From positions 149,607,148 through 149,671,147 of the forward strand of contig NC_053040.3 in assembly GCF_002575655.3 (NCBI RefSeq): a stretch of 64,000 bases of DNA, in the 5' to 3' direction. The notes beneath the pieces are model-generated. The model did not search any database. It worked only from the letters and a program-made list of their open reading frames with translations, and was not told the origin of the DNA. Within the stretch, counting starts at the first letter, position 1, and each line of letters begins with the position of its first letter. Made by a program: the position numbers and the translations under genes. The DNA comes from Aegilops tauschii subsp. strangulata. Lineage: Eukaryota > Streptophyta > Magnoliopsida > Poales > Poaceae. This document shows positions 33,770 to 45,725 of the stretch, piece after piece.

Positions 33770-34353
33770 TGTAGCTCAAGTATAGTAGGGCCGAAGATGA
33801 GCAATATTCCACGACCGGTTGGTCTCCTCCTCCGATTTACGTGAGTCTTTGTGCTCTCAAACATCGATTAGGTAGTACGACCCATTGTGCAGATCCTTGC
33901 TGACCACAAAAGGTCCTTCCCAAGGGGGGATAGCTTGTGCATATCCGTCTGATCCTGGATGAGTCGAAGCACCAAATCTCCTTCTTGAAAGGTTCTGGTT
34001 CTAACCCGGCGGCTATGATAACGACGCAGATCTTGCTGATAATTCGCCGAACGGGCTACCGCCATGTCACGCTCCTCATCTAATAGGTCAAGAGCTTCCT
34101 GCCGTGCCTTCTCGTTATCCGCTTCAACATATGCCGCTACACGAGGCGAGTCATGACGGATGTCACTAGGAAGAACCGCTTCCGCTCCATAAACCATGAA
34201 GAACGGCGTGTAGCCTGTCGATCTGTTGGGTGTGGTATTGATGCTCCATAACACTGAAGGTAACTCCTCAACCCAACAACCCGGCGTCCGTTGCAAAGGA
34301 ACCATAAGCCGGGGTTTGATGCCTCTCAAGATCTCTTGATTGGCCCTCTCCGC
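33770..34353 (-). pseudogene. Element T: integrase C-terminal part
   Basis: Open piece 33868-34329 continues the integrase frame after one stop at 34354-34356. It shows LWSINTTPNRSTGYTPFFMVYGAEAVLPSD and the basic tail region. The frame is then shifted near 33900; the adjacent frame continues with typical C-terminal Gypsy residues to about 33775, ending near LRPYYT. The catalytic Glu lies just after the stop. Confidence 0.82.
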
Positions 34354-35538
34354 TTAACCATTGGACTGGGGGTGAGCCACTGATGACACATCAAGCCGGA
34401 TGTGCTCACGTTGACAGAACTCCTTCATGGCACCCTTTGACAGATTGGTACCATTGTCTGTTATAATGCTGTGTGGAAAGCCAAACCGGAAGATCACCTT
34501 TTTGATGAATTGAACTGTCGTGGCTGCGTCACACTTACTAACTGGCTCTGCCTCCACCCACTTCGTGAACTTATCAACCGCCACCAAAAGGTGGGTCTTC
34601 TTGTCCTTGGACCTCTTGAAAGGCCCAACCATATCCAGCCCCCAAGTTGCAAACGGCCAGGTGATTGGAATCATCCTCAATTCTTGAGCTGGTACATGAG
34701 CACGCCGTGAGGATTTCTGACAGCCATCACATCTTTTAACCAAGTCCTCGGCATCAGCATGAGCTGTCAACCAATAGAAACCATGACGAAACGCCTTGGC
34801 CACCAAAGATTTTGAACCGGCGTGGTGTCCACAATCTCCTTCATGGATCTCACGCAAAATTTCACGGCCTTCCTCAGGAGATACACAGCGTTGAAACGCC
34901 CCTGTCACACTGCAATGATGTAACTCTCTATTGATAATAGTCATGGACTTGGACCGCCGGGTTATCTGCCTGGCCAAAGTTTCATCTTCTGGTAACTCGC
35001 CCCGGTTGATATACGCCAAATATGGAACCGTCCAATCCGGGATAACATGAAGAGCCGCCACCAATTGGGCCTCCGGATCAGGAACAGCCAAATCCTCTTC
35101 ACCAGGGAGCTTGATGGACGGATTATGGAAAACATCCAAGAAGACATTAGGTGGAACCGGTTTACGTTGGGAACCCAGGCGGCTTAGAGCGTCCGCCGCT
35201 TCATTCCTTCGCCGGTCCACATGATCAACCTGATAACCTTTAAAGTGACCTGCAACAATATCCACCTCACGACGATATGCTGCCATGAGTGGGTCCTTGG
35301 AATCCCAAGTGCCGGACACTTGTTGAGCCACCAGATCCAAGTCACTGAAGCACTTAACTCGGCTTAAGTTCATCTCCTTAGCCATCTGAAGACCATGGAG
35401 TAAAGCCTCATATTCAGCTGCATTGTTAGTGCACGGGAACATTAAACGGAGAACATAACAAAACTTATCACCTCGTGGGGAAGTTAATACGACTCCAGCC
35501 CCCGAGCCCTCCAATTGTCTGGAACCATCAAAATGAAT
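34354..35538 (-). pseudogene. Element T: RNase H and integrase N-terminal and core
   Basis: Starts at the K insertion. RNase H of the cellular-like type seen in Tat: FDGSRQLEGSGAGVVL, NNAAEYEALLHGL, SDLDLVAQQVSG, RRNEAADALSRLGS. Integrase follows with the HHCC zinc region (CGHHAG ... CDGCQ), first Asp in WGLDMVGPF, second Asp in IITDNGTNL, then AHPQSNG and a stop. The 5' part of the RNase H domain is on the other side of K at 40445 and beyond. Confidence 0.88.
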
Positions 35539-36523
35539 TGATGCGGAGCATCCTACGGTCATCCCCATGGACCTACTATCGTATCATCAAGAGCCAAGAG
35601 GACCTATGACACGAGCACGAGCTAGAGCTCTCGAGAACGAGGTGACTTCCTTCCTTAGTGATATCACATATGATCCACTCGAGACATGGCTACTACCTAA
35701 GTCCGATATGCTATGCATGATTAGGTGTCAAGAGGAGCCTCCCGAGGATGCACATGAAGACGGACAAGCCGCCAAGTTCACGGATGAAGAGAACCAACGA
35801 AAACGGGCAAGTTCACCTTCCAGGCCCCGGACATCCGGCCCCTGGAGCAACCACAGCAGCAGCAGCCCAGACGCCCAAGCCTACAGGGCCCGGACATCCG
35901 GCGTCCAGCCCGGACATCCGGCCCCAGCCCGGAAATCCGGCCAAAAGCCCGGACATCCGGCGCCACGCTACAGAACATCCAGAAGTTTTGCCCTCCAGCC
36001 CGGACATCCGGCCCCCCAGCCCGGACATCCGGCCCCTCCTGAAGCCCCGGACATCCGGCCCATCGCCCGGACATCCGGCCATCCCTGTCTGCGCACAGTA
36101 AGGGCCGAGGCCCGTGTACCCCTTCGACCCCCTAGACTATATATACTCCTTCTCCTCCATCTTTCTAGGGTTAGCATTGGTTTAGCTCATATGTGAGATA
36201 GAGCATTGCTCATCCATACGGATCTCCTCCTCGAGAGAGACTGCGGCCCCTCTTCGGAGACGATCCACGTTGGATTCAAGACCCCCTCTTGGGTGGCCCC
36301 CCTCAAGACCTACTTTTGGAGAAGAACCGGTTACCTATGTATCGTCCCTTGTTGGATTTGGATCGTGTATCTCCTTGTGTTTCGAGGATCTAGCACATGT
36401 GTGATTGTTCTTGTTGGTTTGAGTGATTCTCTTGTGTCTTCCCCTCATGTTTCCCCTCGTGTTCTTAGTTGGGATCCGCTCCTTTCGTGAAAGATCGACT
36501 ATATAGGGTTCCACCCTACATCA
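35539..36523 (+). mobile_element. 5' LTR of K
   Basis: 985 bases. Contains an open frame from its start (GPMTRARARALENEV) that looks like the C-terminal tail of a Gypsy polyprotein running into the LTR. Then eight exact CCGGACATCCGG boxes at 35826-36085, and a TATA-like CTATATATAC at 36137. The last bases CCACCCTACATCA precede the primer-binding site. Confidence 0.9.
35820..36085. repeat. CCGGACATCCGG box array in 5' LTR of K
   Basis: Eight exact boxes plus one CCGGAAATCCGG variant, irregularly spaced by about 10-60 bases. Each box is a small inverted repeat (CCGGA-CA-TCCGG). The array ends some 55 bases before the TATA-like string. Another four boxes lie in the leader at 36813-36890 and seven exact ones in the 3' LTR at 39733-39985. 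Confidence 0.9.
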
Positions 36524-36524
36524 T

Positions 36525-36537
36525 CTTGGTATCATGA
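36525..36537 (+). other. Primer-binding site of K
   Basis: CTTGGTATCATGAGCC starts right after the LTR and resembles the initiator tRNA-Met site TGGTATCAGAGCC with one inserted base. Confidence 0.6.
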
Positions 36538-36539
36538 GC

Positions 36540-38050
36540 CACGTTGATCACGATTTCGGAGCCCCCTCTCTTTGTTTTCTAGCTTGATTTTATTGTTTTT
36601 CGTCCTAACCCGAAAATTGCCCGACAAAAATAGCCCCAAAATTTTTTGTGATTTGTTGGTGTGATGAAGTTTTGTTGGATTTGATCCGCGGATTTCGTGT
36701 GTTGTAGGTAGATCTAGCTTTTCCCCATCTTTTCCCCAAATTCCATCCACAAATTCTTCTGAATTTTTGCCCCGGATTTGACCTCTCCACGTGGTGTTCT
36801 TCGGATCCCGAGCCCGGACATCCGGCCCGACCAGCCCGGACATCCGGCCCGGCCCGGACATCCGGCCATCAGCCCGGACATCCGGCCCCTGGCAGCATCA
36901 CTTCCATCCTCCACTCGGCTTTCCGCCTAACTCTCACCAAATTTTGTCCCGGTGCCCACATACACTTCCGCATACCACCACCACTTCCGCATAGCACCAC
37001 CATAGCCTTTCCCGTTACCAACTCCGACAATTTTGACCCGTTTTGTTTTGAGAATTTGAGTTCTGGTTTCCGTATCCTATTGTGTTTCGGCTATCTAGGT
37101 ACGGTTCGGCAACAACATCACCACCGCTCATCTTCGCTAAGGAGTACTACGAACGGCTACATTGGTATCACCTTCACCTTCATATCATCTTGGTATAGCG
37201 ATATCATCATACTCTCTTGCATTTGCATTGATAAACCCATGGCCTTACTTTTGCGTAGCTTACCCATCGAGACTAGCCTTTGAGTATTGCCGGCAATGTG
37301 ACTTGTGCACATTAGTGTTCATACTTCCTATAGCATACATACCATCATCGTGTTGCATATCTTGGTATCATCTCTTGTGTCACAAAGTTGTCTTCGCATA
37401 CACAATTGCTATCTTGGTTCGTGAAGCATTGCATAAGAAAAGAGCTCAAACAACAAGGAGCCAAACAAGCTTTTAAGCAAAAAGGAGAAAGATAAGCAAA
37501 GAGCTTAAGCAAGAACCATAGCATCATACAACATTAAGATTGTCATACTCGATCATCTTGGATCAAAGCATAGAAACATCAACATATAGCATACTTGGGA
37601 TAGAAGTCGTTGCATTTTTGCTTAGTAGGTTGTGCACAAGTTCGTATCCGCCTATTGTGCAATCGTGCTAGCGTCTCTCTAGTGTTGTGCAACAAGAGCA
37701 TCTTGGTGGATTCCACATTTTGGTTCACCCTTGGTTGCCCAACCCCACTTATCTATTTGCGTGTGTGTTTCCGTGTACCATATCTTGCTATTGGTCTACT
37801 TGTCGCATTTGCAAATTTGTGAATCTTTTCCAACATTATTGAGTCTCACTTAAAATTGCATCAAATTTTGTGCCACCATCCTAACCAAGCTCCACCATAA
37901 GCTTTTACTTGTGTAGGTGCGAGAACCGACAAGAATTGGTACCAATTGTGCTATTTCCTTGCTACACATTGGAGTGATCTTTGATCCATTTTCAACATCG
38001 GTCAAGGTACACTTGGTATAGGTTCTTCTCTTTCTCCCACTCACATATCT
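36540..38050 (+). other. Leader region of K
   Basis: No gene recognised. Holds four CCGGACATCCGG boxes at 36813-36890 and AT-balanced unique text after that. The ATG-rich start of gag follows. Confidence 0.55.
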
Positions 38051-38059
38051 TTGTTTGGA

Positions 38060-39413
38060 ATGATGGATAGGCCAAGTACTTCTACCAATCCACTCTTCTT
38101 GGAGCAAAACGACGACATGTCATCCTACGTCACCAAGACTCAACTATTTGGTGCACACCGAGCTTTGCATCAAGAACAACTTGCTTTGGGCGATCGCATC
38201 GACAACCTCGCCACCGATCTACGACAATCTGAGCAACGTACAAGAGACTACTTCGACACATCCATGAGTTCCCTCAAAGAAGATATCCGAACCATGATGG
38301 TCCGCTCTTCTACAACTTCGTCCTCGTCAAGACGGAGCCGCTCAAGTCGACACTATGACGACACCATCTCCGGTTCAAGTACACCGACATTGAACACTCT
38401 TCGTCGTGCCGCGCGTCAAGACCGTCAAGCTAACTGCAATCCTCTACACGACACCGACTCTCAAGAGCATCGACATCGTCAAACCAAGCTGCTTTCGCAC
38501 AAGCACAAGAATGGCAACGCCAACGACAACAAGAACAAGAGGAGCGAGCGCGACAACATCAAGATGCACAAGACGCCGAGGCGCAACGTCAAGAACGACA
38601 ACTACATGAAGCTCAAGCACTTGAGGCGCAACGTGCTCTTCAAGACTCAAGTCGTGCCGTAGCCAAGGCCGACAAGCTCGACTACATCAAGAAGCACTTC
38701 GCAACGAAGCTCAAGAAAGGATTTACGAAGCACGTGTGCATCGACAAGCTCCTCGACATGATCGACAAGTTCCTCGTCAAGATCGACAAGCTCCTCCTCA
38801 TGCGAGACAAGAACGTCAAGTCCATCGAGAGCAAGAAGACAATGGACCACCTCCTCGCCAAGAGCATCATGAGGAAGACAATCCTCCTCACCAAGAGCAA
38901 CATGAGGAAGACAACCCTCCTTGCCAAGAGCGACATGAGATTGCCAATCCTCACCGACATGGGCGTCATCATCCCTGACCCCAACACAATGAAGAGCAAC
39001 GATATGGCAAGCTAAAGTTCACCATGCCCAAGTTTACCGGAAGCAATGACCCCGAAGAGTACATATCATGGGCATTGAAGGTTGACAAAATCTTCCGCTT
39101 GCACAACTACGAAGAAGAGAAGAAGATCGCAATGGCATCCCTCGAATTCCAAGACTACGTCCTCATTTGGTGGGAACAAGTCATTGAGAGCCATGCGGCA
39201 AGAGGTGAACCACCCATCACCACTTGGGCACAAATGAAGGATGTCATGAGAGCACGATTCATGCCAAACTACTACAACCGCGACCTCTTCAAGAAACTCC
39301 AACAACTCAAGCAAGGAACCAAGAGCGTTGAAGAGTACTACAAGGAAATGGAGATTGCCATGATACGAGCCAATGTCAAAGAAGATGATGAGCAAACTAT
39401 GGCATCCCCATGA
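38060..39413 (+). pseudogene. Gag of element K
   Basis: The first in-frame ATG pair is at 38060-38065; TTG 38051 upstream is not needed. The N-terminal piece (to about 38440) is followed by a long Gln/Arg/Glu-rich low-complexity stretch read in another frame (38450-38980, with repeats such as QEQHEEDNPP). The gag core is 39024-39413: FTGSNDPEEYISWALKVDKIF, EFQDYVLIWWEQV, MRARFMPNYYNRDLFKKLQ. A TGA near 38975 and frame changes interrupt it. After the gag core the sequence jumps directly to the polypurine tract. Gag forms the particle in the family; this copy seems broken unless frames are bypassed. Confidence 0.7.
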
Positions 39414-39430
39414 TACGAGGTCGAATCTTT

Positions 39431-39446
39431 CCCAAGGGAGGGGAGA
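39431..39446 (+). other. Polypurine tract of K
   Basis: CCCAAGGGAGGGGAGA immediately before the 3' LTR. Confidence 0.85.
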
Positions 39447-40439
39447 TGATGCGGAGCATCCTACGGTCATCCCCATGGACCTACCATCGTATCATCAAGA
39501 GCCAAGAGGACCTATGACACGAGCACGAGCTAGAGCTCTTGAGAACGAGGTGACTTCCTTCCTTAGTGATATCACATATGATCCACTCGAGCCATGGCTA
39601 CTACCTAAGTCCGATATGCTATGCATGATTAGGTGTCAAGAGGAGCCTCCCGAGGATGCACGTGAAGACGGACAAGCCGCCAAGTTCACGGATGAAGAGA
39701 ACCAACGGAAACGGGCAAGTTCACCTTCCAGGCCCCGGACATCCGGCCAAGTCCCCGGACATCCGGCCCCTGGAGCAACCACAGCAGCAGCAGCCTAGAC
39801 GCCCAAGCCTACAGGGCCCGGACATCCGGGGTCCAGCCGGACATCCGGCCCCAGCTCGGAAATCCGGCCAAAAGCCCAGACATCCGGCGCCACGCTACAG
39901 AACATCCAGAAGTTTTGTCCTCCAGCCCGGACATCCGGCCCCTCCTGAAGCCCCGGACATCCGGCCCGTCGCCCGGACATCCGGCCACCCCTGTCTGCGC
40001 ACAGTAAGGGCCGAGGCCCGTGTACCCCTTCGACCCCCTAGACTATATATACTCCTTCTCCTCCATCTTTCTAGGGTTAGCATTGGTTTAGCTCATATGT
40101 GAGATAGAGGATTTCTCATCCATACGGATCTCCTCCTCGAGAGAGACTGCGGCGCCTCTTCGGAGACGATCCACGTTGGATTCAAGACCCCCTCTTGGGT
40201 GGCCCCCCCTCAAGACCTCCTTTCGGAGAAGAACCGGTTACCTATGTATCGTCCCTTGTTGGATTTGGATCGTGTATCTCTTTGTGTTTCGAGGATCTAG
40301 CACATGTGTGATTGTTCTTGTTGGTTTGAGTGATTCTCTCATGTCTTCCCCTCGTGTTTCCCCTCGTGTTCTTCGTGTTCTTAGTTGGGATCCGCTCCTT
40401 TCGTGAAAGATCGACTATATAGGGTTCCACCCTACATCA
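39447..40439 (+). mobile_element. 3' LTR of K
   Basis: 993 bases, with the same order of features as the 5' LTR. Box number and spacing differ: seven exact CCGGACATCCGG and two variants. A TATA-like CTATATATAC is near 40042. The open frame from 39373 crosses from the internal part through the polypurine tract into the LTR. Confidence 0.9.
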
Positions 40440-41884
40440 TGAATAGTCTAATAAGTATGGTCCGGCTTCTCTTCTGGCGCTTGCAACTCTGTCCAATCAT
40501 TGATGAAATCCACAAGTGCCTGAGATTTGATCGCCGTTCGGGGCATGTATTTCAACCCGTGAGGCCCGAGCTCAATAGCCCACTTAGCAATCCGGCCGGT
40601 TGCTTCCCTGTTCTGGATTATATCTCCCAAAGGATCAGAGCTGACCACTGTGATGGGATGACCTTGAAAATACTGCTTCAATTTCTGGCTTGCCATGAAA
40701 ACCCCATACACCAATTTTTGCCAATGTGGGTACCTCTGCTTGGACTCAATAAGTACCTCACTGATATAGTAAACCGGCCGCTGAACCGGATATTCCTTTC
40801 CTGCCTCTTTGCGCTCTACCACAATAGCCACACTAACAGCCCGAGCGTTAGCTGCCACATATAGCAGCAACGGTTCTTTATCAACCGGAGCAGCGAGAAT
40901 CGGCGGATTAGCTAGCTGCCGCTTTAAGTCCTCAAATGCTTCATTAGCGGCGTCACTCCAGACGAAGTTATCTATTTTCTTCAGCATCTGATACAAAGGG
41001 ATGGCCTTCTCACCAAGGCGACTGACAAACCGGCTCAACGCGGCAATCCGGCCTGCTAGGCATTGAACATCATTGATACACTTTGGTTTAGCCAAGGAGG
41101 TGATGGCCTTGATCTTCTCCGGATTAGCTTCAATGCCCCTGTTAGACACCAAAAAGCCCAAGAGCTTCCCTGCAGGCACACCAAAGACACATTTGGCCGA
41201 ATTAAGCATCATTTTATAAACCCGCAGGTTATCAAAGGTTTCCTTCAAGTCATCAATCAATGTCTCCTTCTTCCTTGATTTTACCACAATATCATCCACA
41301 TAGACATGAACATTGCGGCCGATCTGTTTATGAAGATAATTCTGTACACACCGTTGATAAGTTGCTTGTGCACTCTTGAGCCCAAAGGGCATGGACACAT
41401 AGCAGAAGGCTCCAAAGGGAGTTATGAAGGTTGTCTTCTCCTGGTCCTTAACTGCCATTTTGATCTGATGATAACCAGAATATGCATCCAAAAAACTTAA
41501 ACGCTCACAACCCACTGTAGCATCAATAATTTGATCAATACGGGGGAGGGCAAAAGGATCTGCTGGACAAGCTTTGTTGAGATCTGTGTAGTCCACACAC
41601 ATACGCCAAGTGCCATTCTTCTTGAGGACCAGCACCGGATTAGCCAACCACTCAGGATGGAATACTTCAACGATAAATCCAGTCGCCAAGAGCCTGGCTA
41701 CTTCTTCCCCAATAGCTTTGCGTCTTTCTTCATTGAACCGGCGGAGAAACTGCTTGACCGGTTTATACTTAGGATCAACATTGAGAGTGTGCTCAGCGAG
41801 TTCTCTCGGTACACCAGGCATGTCAGAAGGCTTCCATGCAAAGATGTCTCGATTCTCACGGATGAACTCGATGAGCGCGCTTTC
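40440..41884 (-). pseudogene. Element T: reverse transcriptase and start of RNase H
   Basis: 457-residue open frame. RT motifs in order: LVLKKNGTWRMCVDYTDLNKACP, FLDAYSGYHQIKM, FGAFCYVSMPFGLKSAQATYQR, the catalytic VYVDDIVV, LLGFLVSNRGIEANP, then the connection region. Just before K a stop at about 40455 interrupts the frame leading into RNase H. A stop at 41885 separates it from the protease piece, with the reading frame continuing upstream of 41821. Confidence 0.9.
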
Positions 41885-44800
41885 CTATTTCGGATCCAAG
41901 TTAGCGCTGATGCTAAACTGCTTGGACGAATCACTAGGTACGAAGTCAACAAGTTTAGTCTCATCAGCCGATTTAAACTTCAGGGCCGGATCATCCTCCG
42001 TAGTTGGTTTCTTCAACGAAGTCATATCTGCCGGATCAACATTGTCCTTGTAAAACTTCAACTCTTCTGTTGCACAAACCGACTTAGCATAAGCCGCATC
42101 ACCTTCTTCACACTCCAGAGCAATCTTGCGGCTCCCATGCACGGTTATAGTTCCCTTGTGACCCGGCATCTTGAGCCGCAGATAGACATAACAAGGCCGT
42201 GCCATGAACTTAGCATAAGCTGGCCGTCCAAATAGGGCATGATATGGGCTGCTGATTTTCACCACTTCAAAGGTCAAGGTTTCTGATCTTGAGTCATGCT
42301 CATCTCCAAAAGCCACCTCCAAAGCTATCTTACCAACAGGATATGCCGACTTACCAGGCACCACACCATGGAACACCGTATTGGACGGTTTAAGATTTTT
42401 ATCTGTTAACCCCATGCGACGGAAAGTTTCATAATAAAGGATATTGATGCTACTCCCTCCATCCATGAGTACCTTAGTGAACTTATAGCCTCCCAGCTGA
42501 GGTGCCACCACCAGAGCCAGATGACCCAGATTGTCAACCCGGGGTGGATGATCTTCTCTACTCCACACAATCGGCTGCTCGGACCAGCGCAAATAACGGG
42601 GCACGGCCGGTTCAACGGCATTCACTACCCTTTTATGAAGCTTCTGATCGCGCTTGTCCAAGCTTGTGGTGAAGACATGATACTGTCCGCTGTTCAACTG
42701 CTTTGGGTTGCTCTGGTAACCTGACTGCTGCTGCTGCTGATTGCCCTGATGATTATAGCCACTTTGATTACCCTGATTGCTTTGATTGTTATGTCCACCC
42801 TGATTGCCATGGAATCCTGAACCGGAATTTCCTCCGCCTGAAACGCCTCCTGATCCATGATCATACCGAAAAGAGTCAGAATTTTTGAACTCTTGCATGA
42901 TGTAACAATCTTTCCAGAGGTGTGTGGATGGTTCCTCCTTCGTCCCATGCTTTGGACAGGGCTGGTTTAACAGATACGACAAACAGTCCGGGTTAGGATT
43001 TGGCATTCCATTGCGCCGGGGCGGTTTACCCTTACGCCGCTGGCCCTTGTCATGTGTATTAGTGTTAGCCACAAAGTCTAAACCATGGTCCGCTTTATGC
43101 TTGCCGCCGTTTCCATGACCCGCCGGGTTGTGGTGCTGCCCCTTGGCGTTGCCGCTCTTCTTTCCCTTCCCTGTCTTATCATCGTCAGACTCGGGATCCT
43201 TGGTACTATCAGAGTCGGCATACTTCACTAGTGAAGCCATGAGGGTTCCCATGCCATTACAATGATGTTTAAGCCGTCCCAACTTCAACTTCAATGGTTT
43301 AAACCGGCAATTGCCTTCCAATGTTAAAACTCCGGTGTCAGCGTTGATGCGGTCTGATGAATGCAAAATCTCCGAAACCCGACGCACCCAATGGGTTGTT
43401 GACTCTCCTTCCTCCTGGACACAGGCAGCTAGGTCCACAATTGACATGGGCTGCTTGCATGTATCCTTGAAATTCTGAATAAACCGGGCCCTCAACTCGG
43501 CCCATGACCTGATAGAATTAGCCAGTAAGCTCTTTAGCCAAGTGCGGGCCGTTCCTTCTAGCATCATGGTGAAGTACTTCGCACATGCCGCATCATCCAC
43601 GTCCAGCATCTCCATGGCCATCTCGTAGCTTTCGACCCATGTTTCAGGGGATAAATCGGCGGTGTAATTCGGCACCTTGCGCGGGCCCTTGAAATCTTTG
43701 GGCAGGCGCACATTGCGCAACGCCGGGACAAGACATGGCACTCCCAAGGAACTAGAGGTAACTCCTGGTTCCACCGATGTGGTTGGACGAACTGGAGTAA
43801 GCTGACAGGCCTCATGCTGTGCCGCTAACTCGGCCTCTCTGCGTGCCCGAGCCCGGTCCACCACCTCCTAAGCATCACCGGCACCACCCGCCGGGTTATG
43901 GCCACGGGGCGGATCACGGTTCCGCGCATTGCTTGATACTGTCGGTTCATCCATACGCCTGTTGTAACTCCGGCTTGGACGGGGAGTGGAATGAACCCGG
44001 TCGCAACTATATGAATAAGCCTCCTGTTGAATCAAGGTTGTCTGAAGAAGCTCCTTAACCCGACGCATCTCGACCGCTGCTGGAGAATCGCCTTCGATCG
44101 GGATGGCCGCCAGCCATGAAGCGACAGCGACAATGTTGTCCATTGGGTTAGAATAATGACCTGGTGGCGTGGGGACATGAGGTACCACAACGTTGTTCTG
44201 ACGAGGCGGATCCACCAAACGTGGCTGAACCGGCGCCCCTGCTCCGGGTGCCTCTGCCCGGTTTACCACCGGCGGATTACTGGTTCCTGCTCCTGGGGTG
44301 TTAAAGAGATTTCTAGCGTCATAAACCGGCGGCAGGCGAGATTGGTGCCTCCTCTTCAGGACTTCGTTCGACGCACTCTGATCCAGCATAATCCGGTAAG
44401 CTTGTGCATCCAAAGCGGCCCGCTCCGCGGCTATCCTGGTATCCTCTGCTGCTAAGTCGTCTTTTGCCTGGGTGATCTGATCTTTCACTTTCGCGATTTC
44501 CGCATTGTGTGTATCCTGATCCGCCGGGTTAACCTCCGCCATTAGCGTTGCCAACATATCAAACAAATCAGATAGAACCTGAGCCGGCGGTCGCACAGGG
44601 CCTCCTGCCCCAGCCGCTGCCACGGCTGCTGATCCGGAAATCATCGCCGCTGCGGTCGAAGAGTGGAGCGCTGGTTGCGTGCCGGCCATGAAGATCGCCA
44701 CCCGGCTTGGCAGATCAGAGGGGTCCGGAATACTGTCGCCATCGGAACAGCCCCCAATCCGGCCATCTTGTAACTGATATAACGACTCGGTCTCTCCAGT

Positions 44801-45180
44801 TGATGACTCGTCGCCGGAATAAACGACGGTCTCACCACCAGATTCGGATCTATCCTCAGATTCCCCTCCATGGATAACTCCCACGAAGGCACGCTTCATG
44901 ACAGGCTTGACCCGGGCAGACCTCGCACGCTGAGCCGTTTCGACGAGGTTGGTGCAGATGTTCGGCTCAGGGCCCGGTTCGCCGATCTTGCCAATGAAAA
45001 CATGTATGCTACCAAAGGGGACCCGGTACCCATACTCGATTGAGCCGGCCTTGGGGCCCCAGCCTGCATCATCGATGTAGAGCTTGCCACGACGACTCTT
45101 GGTCATCCGGCCCACAGCGTAACCCTTGAGTCCTTTGAAGTTGCCCTCCAAGAACTTGAAACCATCATGCGATAGCCCCA
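41885..45180 (-). pseudogene. Element T: gag and protease
   Basis: One reading frame from 45250 to 41885 broken by a single stop at 43868. The first piece (460 residues) has an N-terminal unique region and a Lys/Asp/Gln helical stretch. The second piece (about 660 residues) has the gag core (SPETWVESYEMAMEMLDVDD, WLKSLLANSIRSWAELRARF), a His/Gly/Asn/Gln-rich linker with a Cys/His cluster (CPKHG ... HLWKDC) that may act as a zinc knuckle, and the protease with LMDGGSSINIL as active site (Asp-Gly-Gly in place of DTG). Residues encoded beyond 45194 are in the LTR, so the true start lies below that; it is not determined. Confidence 0.82.
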
Positions 45181-45194
45181 CGGTGGGTGCCAAC
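45177..45194 (-). other. Primer-binding site of T
   Basis: Minus strand GTTGGCACCCACCGTGGG directly after the LTR. Near-identical sites follow the LTR in other plant Tat-type Gypsy elements. Confidence 0.75.
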
Positions 45195-45720
45195 TGTCGT
45201 GGTTTTGTCACGGCAGATGTCCTAGAGAAAGGACTTAGTCGTGGAGCCATCGCTACGGGTTAGCCTTAAGGGGTTAAAGCGGACAAGGGACGCAAGAGAG
45301 TTTTATACTAGTTCAGCCCCTTACAATGAAGGTAAAAGCCTACATCTAGTTGTGATGGAATTGATGGGGTTTCGATGACCAGGGAGCGAATACGCTTTGC
45401 CTGAGTCTCGAGTTGTTGTCTGTTGTCCTTGAAACGCCGCAGGGTCGTCCCCTTATATAAATGGGTTGACGCCCGTCGGTTTACAGACTCCGAGGCCGGC
45501 TCATAATCGTGTCCGGCTCGGTCTCTGCTACGCATATCTTACAACACAAGTTTACATCTCAATGCCGGTTTGTGTCTACATGCCTTAAACCGGCTTTGGG
45601 CCCTGGGCCTTCATGAAGCATCACCGTCTGTCTTCATGGGCTTCAGATATAGATGAACTACTTATGAAGTTAACCCGTCCTCTCCTGGCCGGTTTACGCC
45701 CAGTGGTAATATCCCCAACA
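45195..45720 (-). mobile_element. 5' LTR of T
   Basis: Minus strand from TGTTGGGGATATTACC at 45720 to ACCACGACA at 45195. Same length as the 3' copy, about 22 substitutions by hand count and no indel noticed. Confidence 0.9.
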
Positions 45721-45725
45721 AGAGG

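Larger units (their letters stand above)
35539..40439 (+). mobile_element. Gag-only LTR retrotransposon K
   Basis: Young complete element inserted in the RNase H region of T. LTRs 35539-36523 and 39447-40439, TGATGCGGAGC start and CCTACATCA end, flanked by the exact target duplication TGAAT (35534-35538 and 40440-40444). The 2.9-kb internal part has a leader and gag but no protease, RT, RNase H or integrase. The first 230 bases of the LTRs differ at about four sites. Opposite orientation to T. A partner family supplying pol is assumed. Confidence 0.92.
27903..45720 (-). mobile_element. Tat-type Gypsy retrotransposon T
   Basis: Complete element with 526-bp LTRs (27903-28428 and 45195-45720), TG...CA ends and an AGAGG target duplication. 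Pol lies on the minus strand with gag, protease, RT, RNase H and integrase. Between pol and the 3' LTR are a 65-bp tandem array and an antisense gene, both known traits of the Tat/Ogre lineage. I count about 22 differences between the LTRs (roughly 4 percent). It is inserted in the LTR of E and itself contains K. Without K the element is about 12.9 kb. Confidence 0.9.

Noticed and set aside
35748..36101. Proline/histidine-rich repeat protein (GHPAP units)
   Set aside because: It is the translation of the CCGGACATCCGG boxes in the LTR of K; the same boxes are open in other frames and on the other strand.
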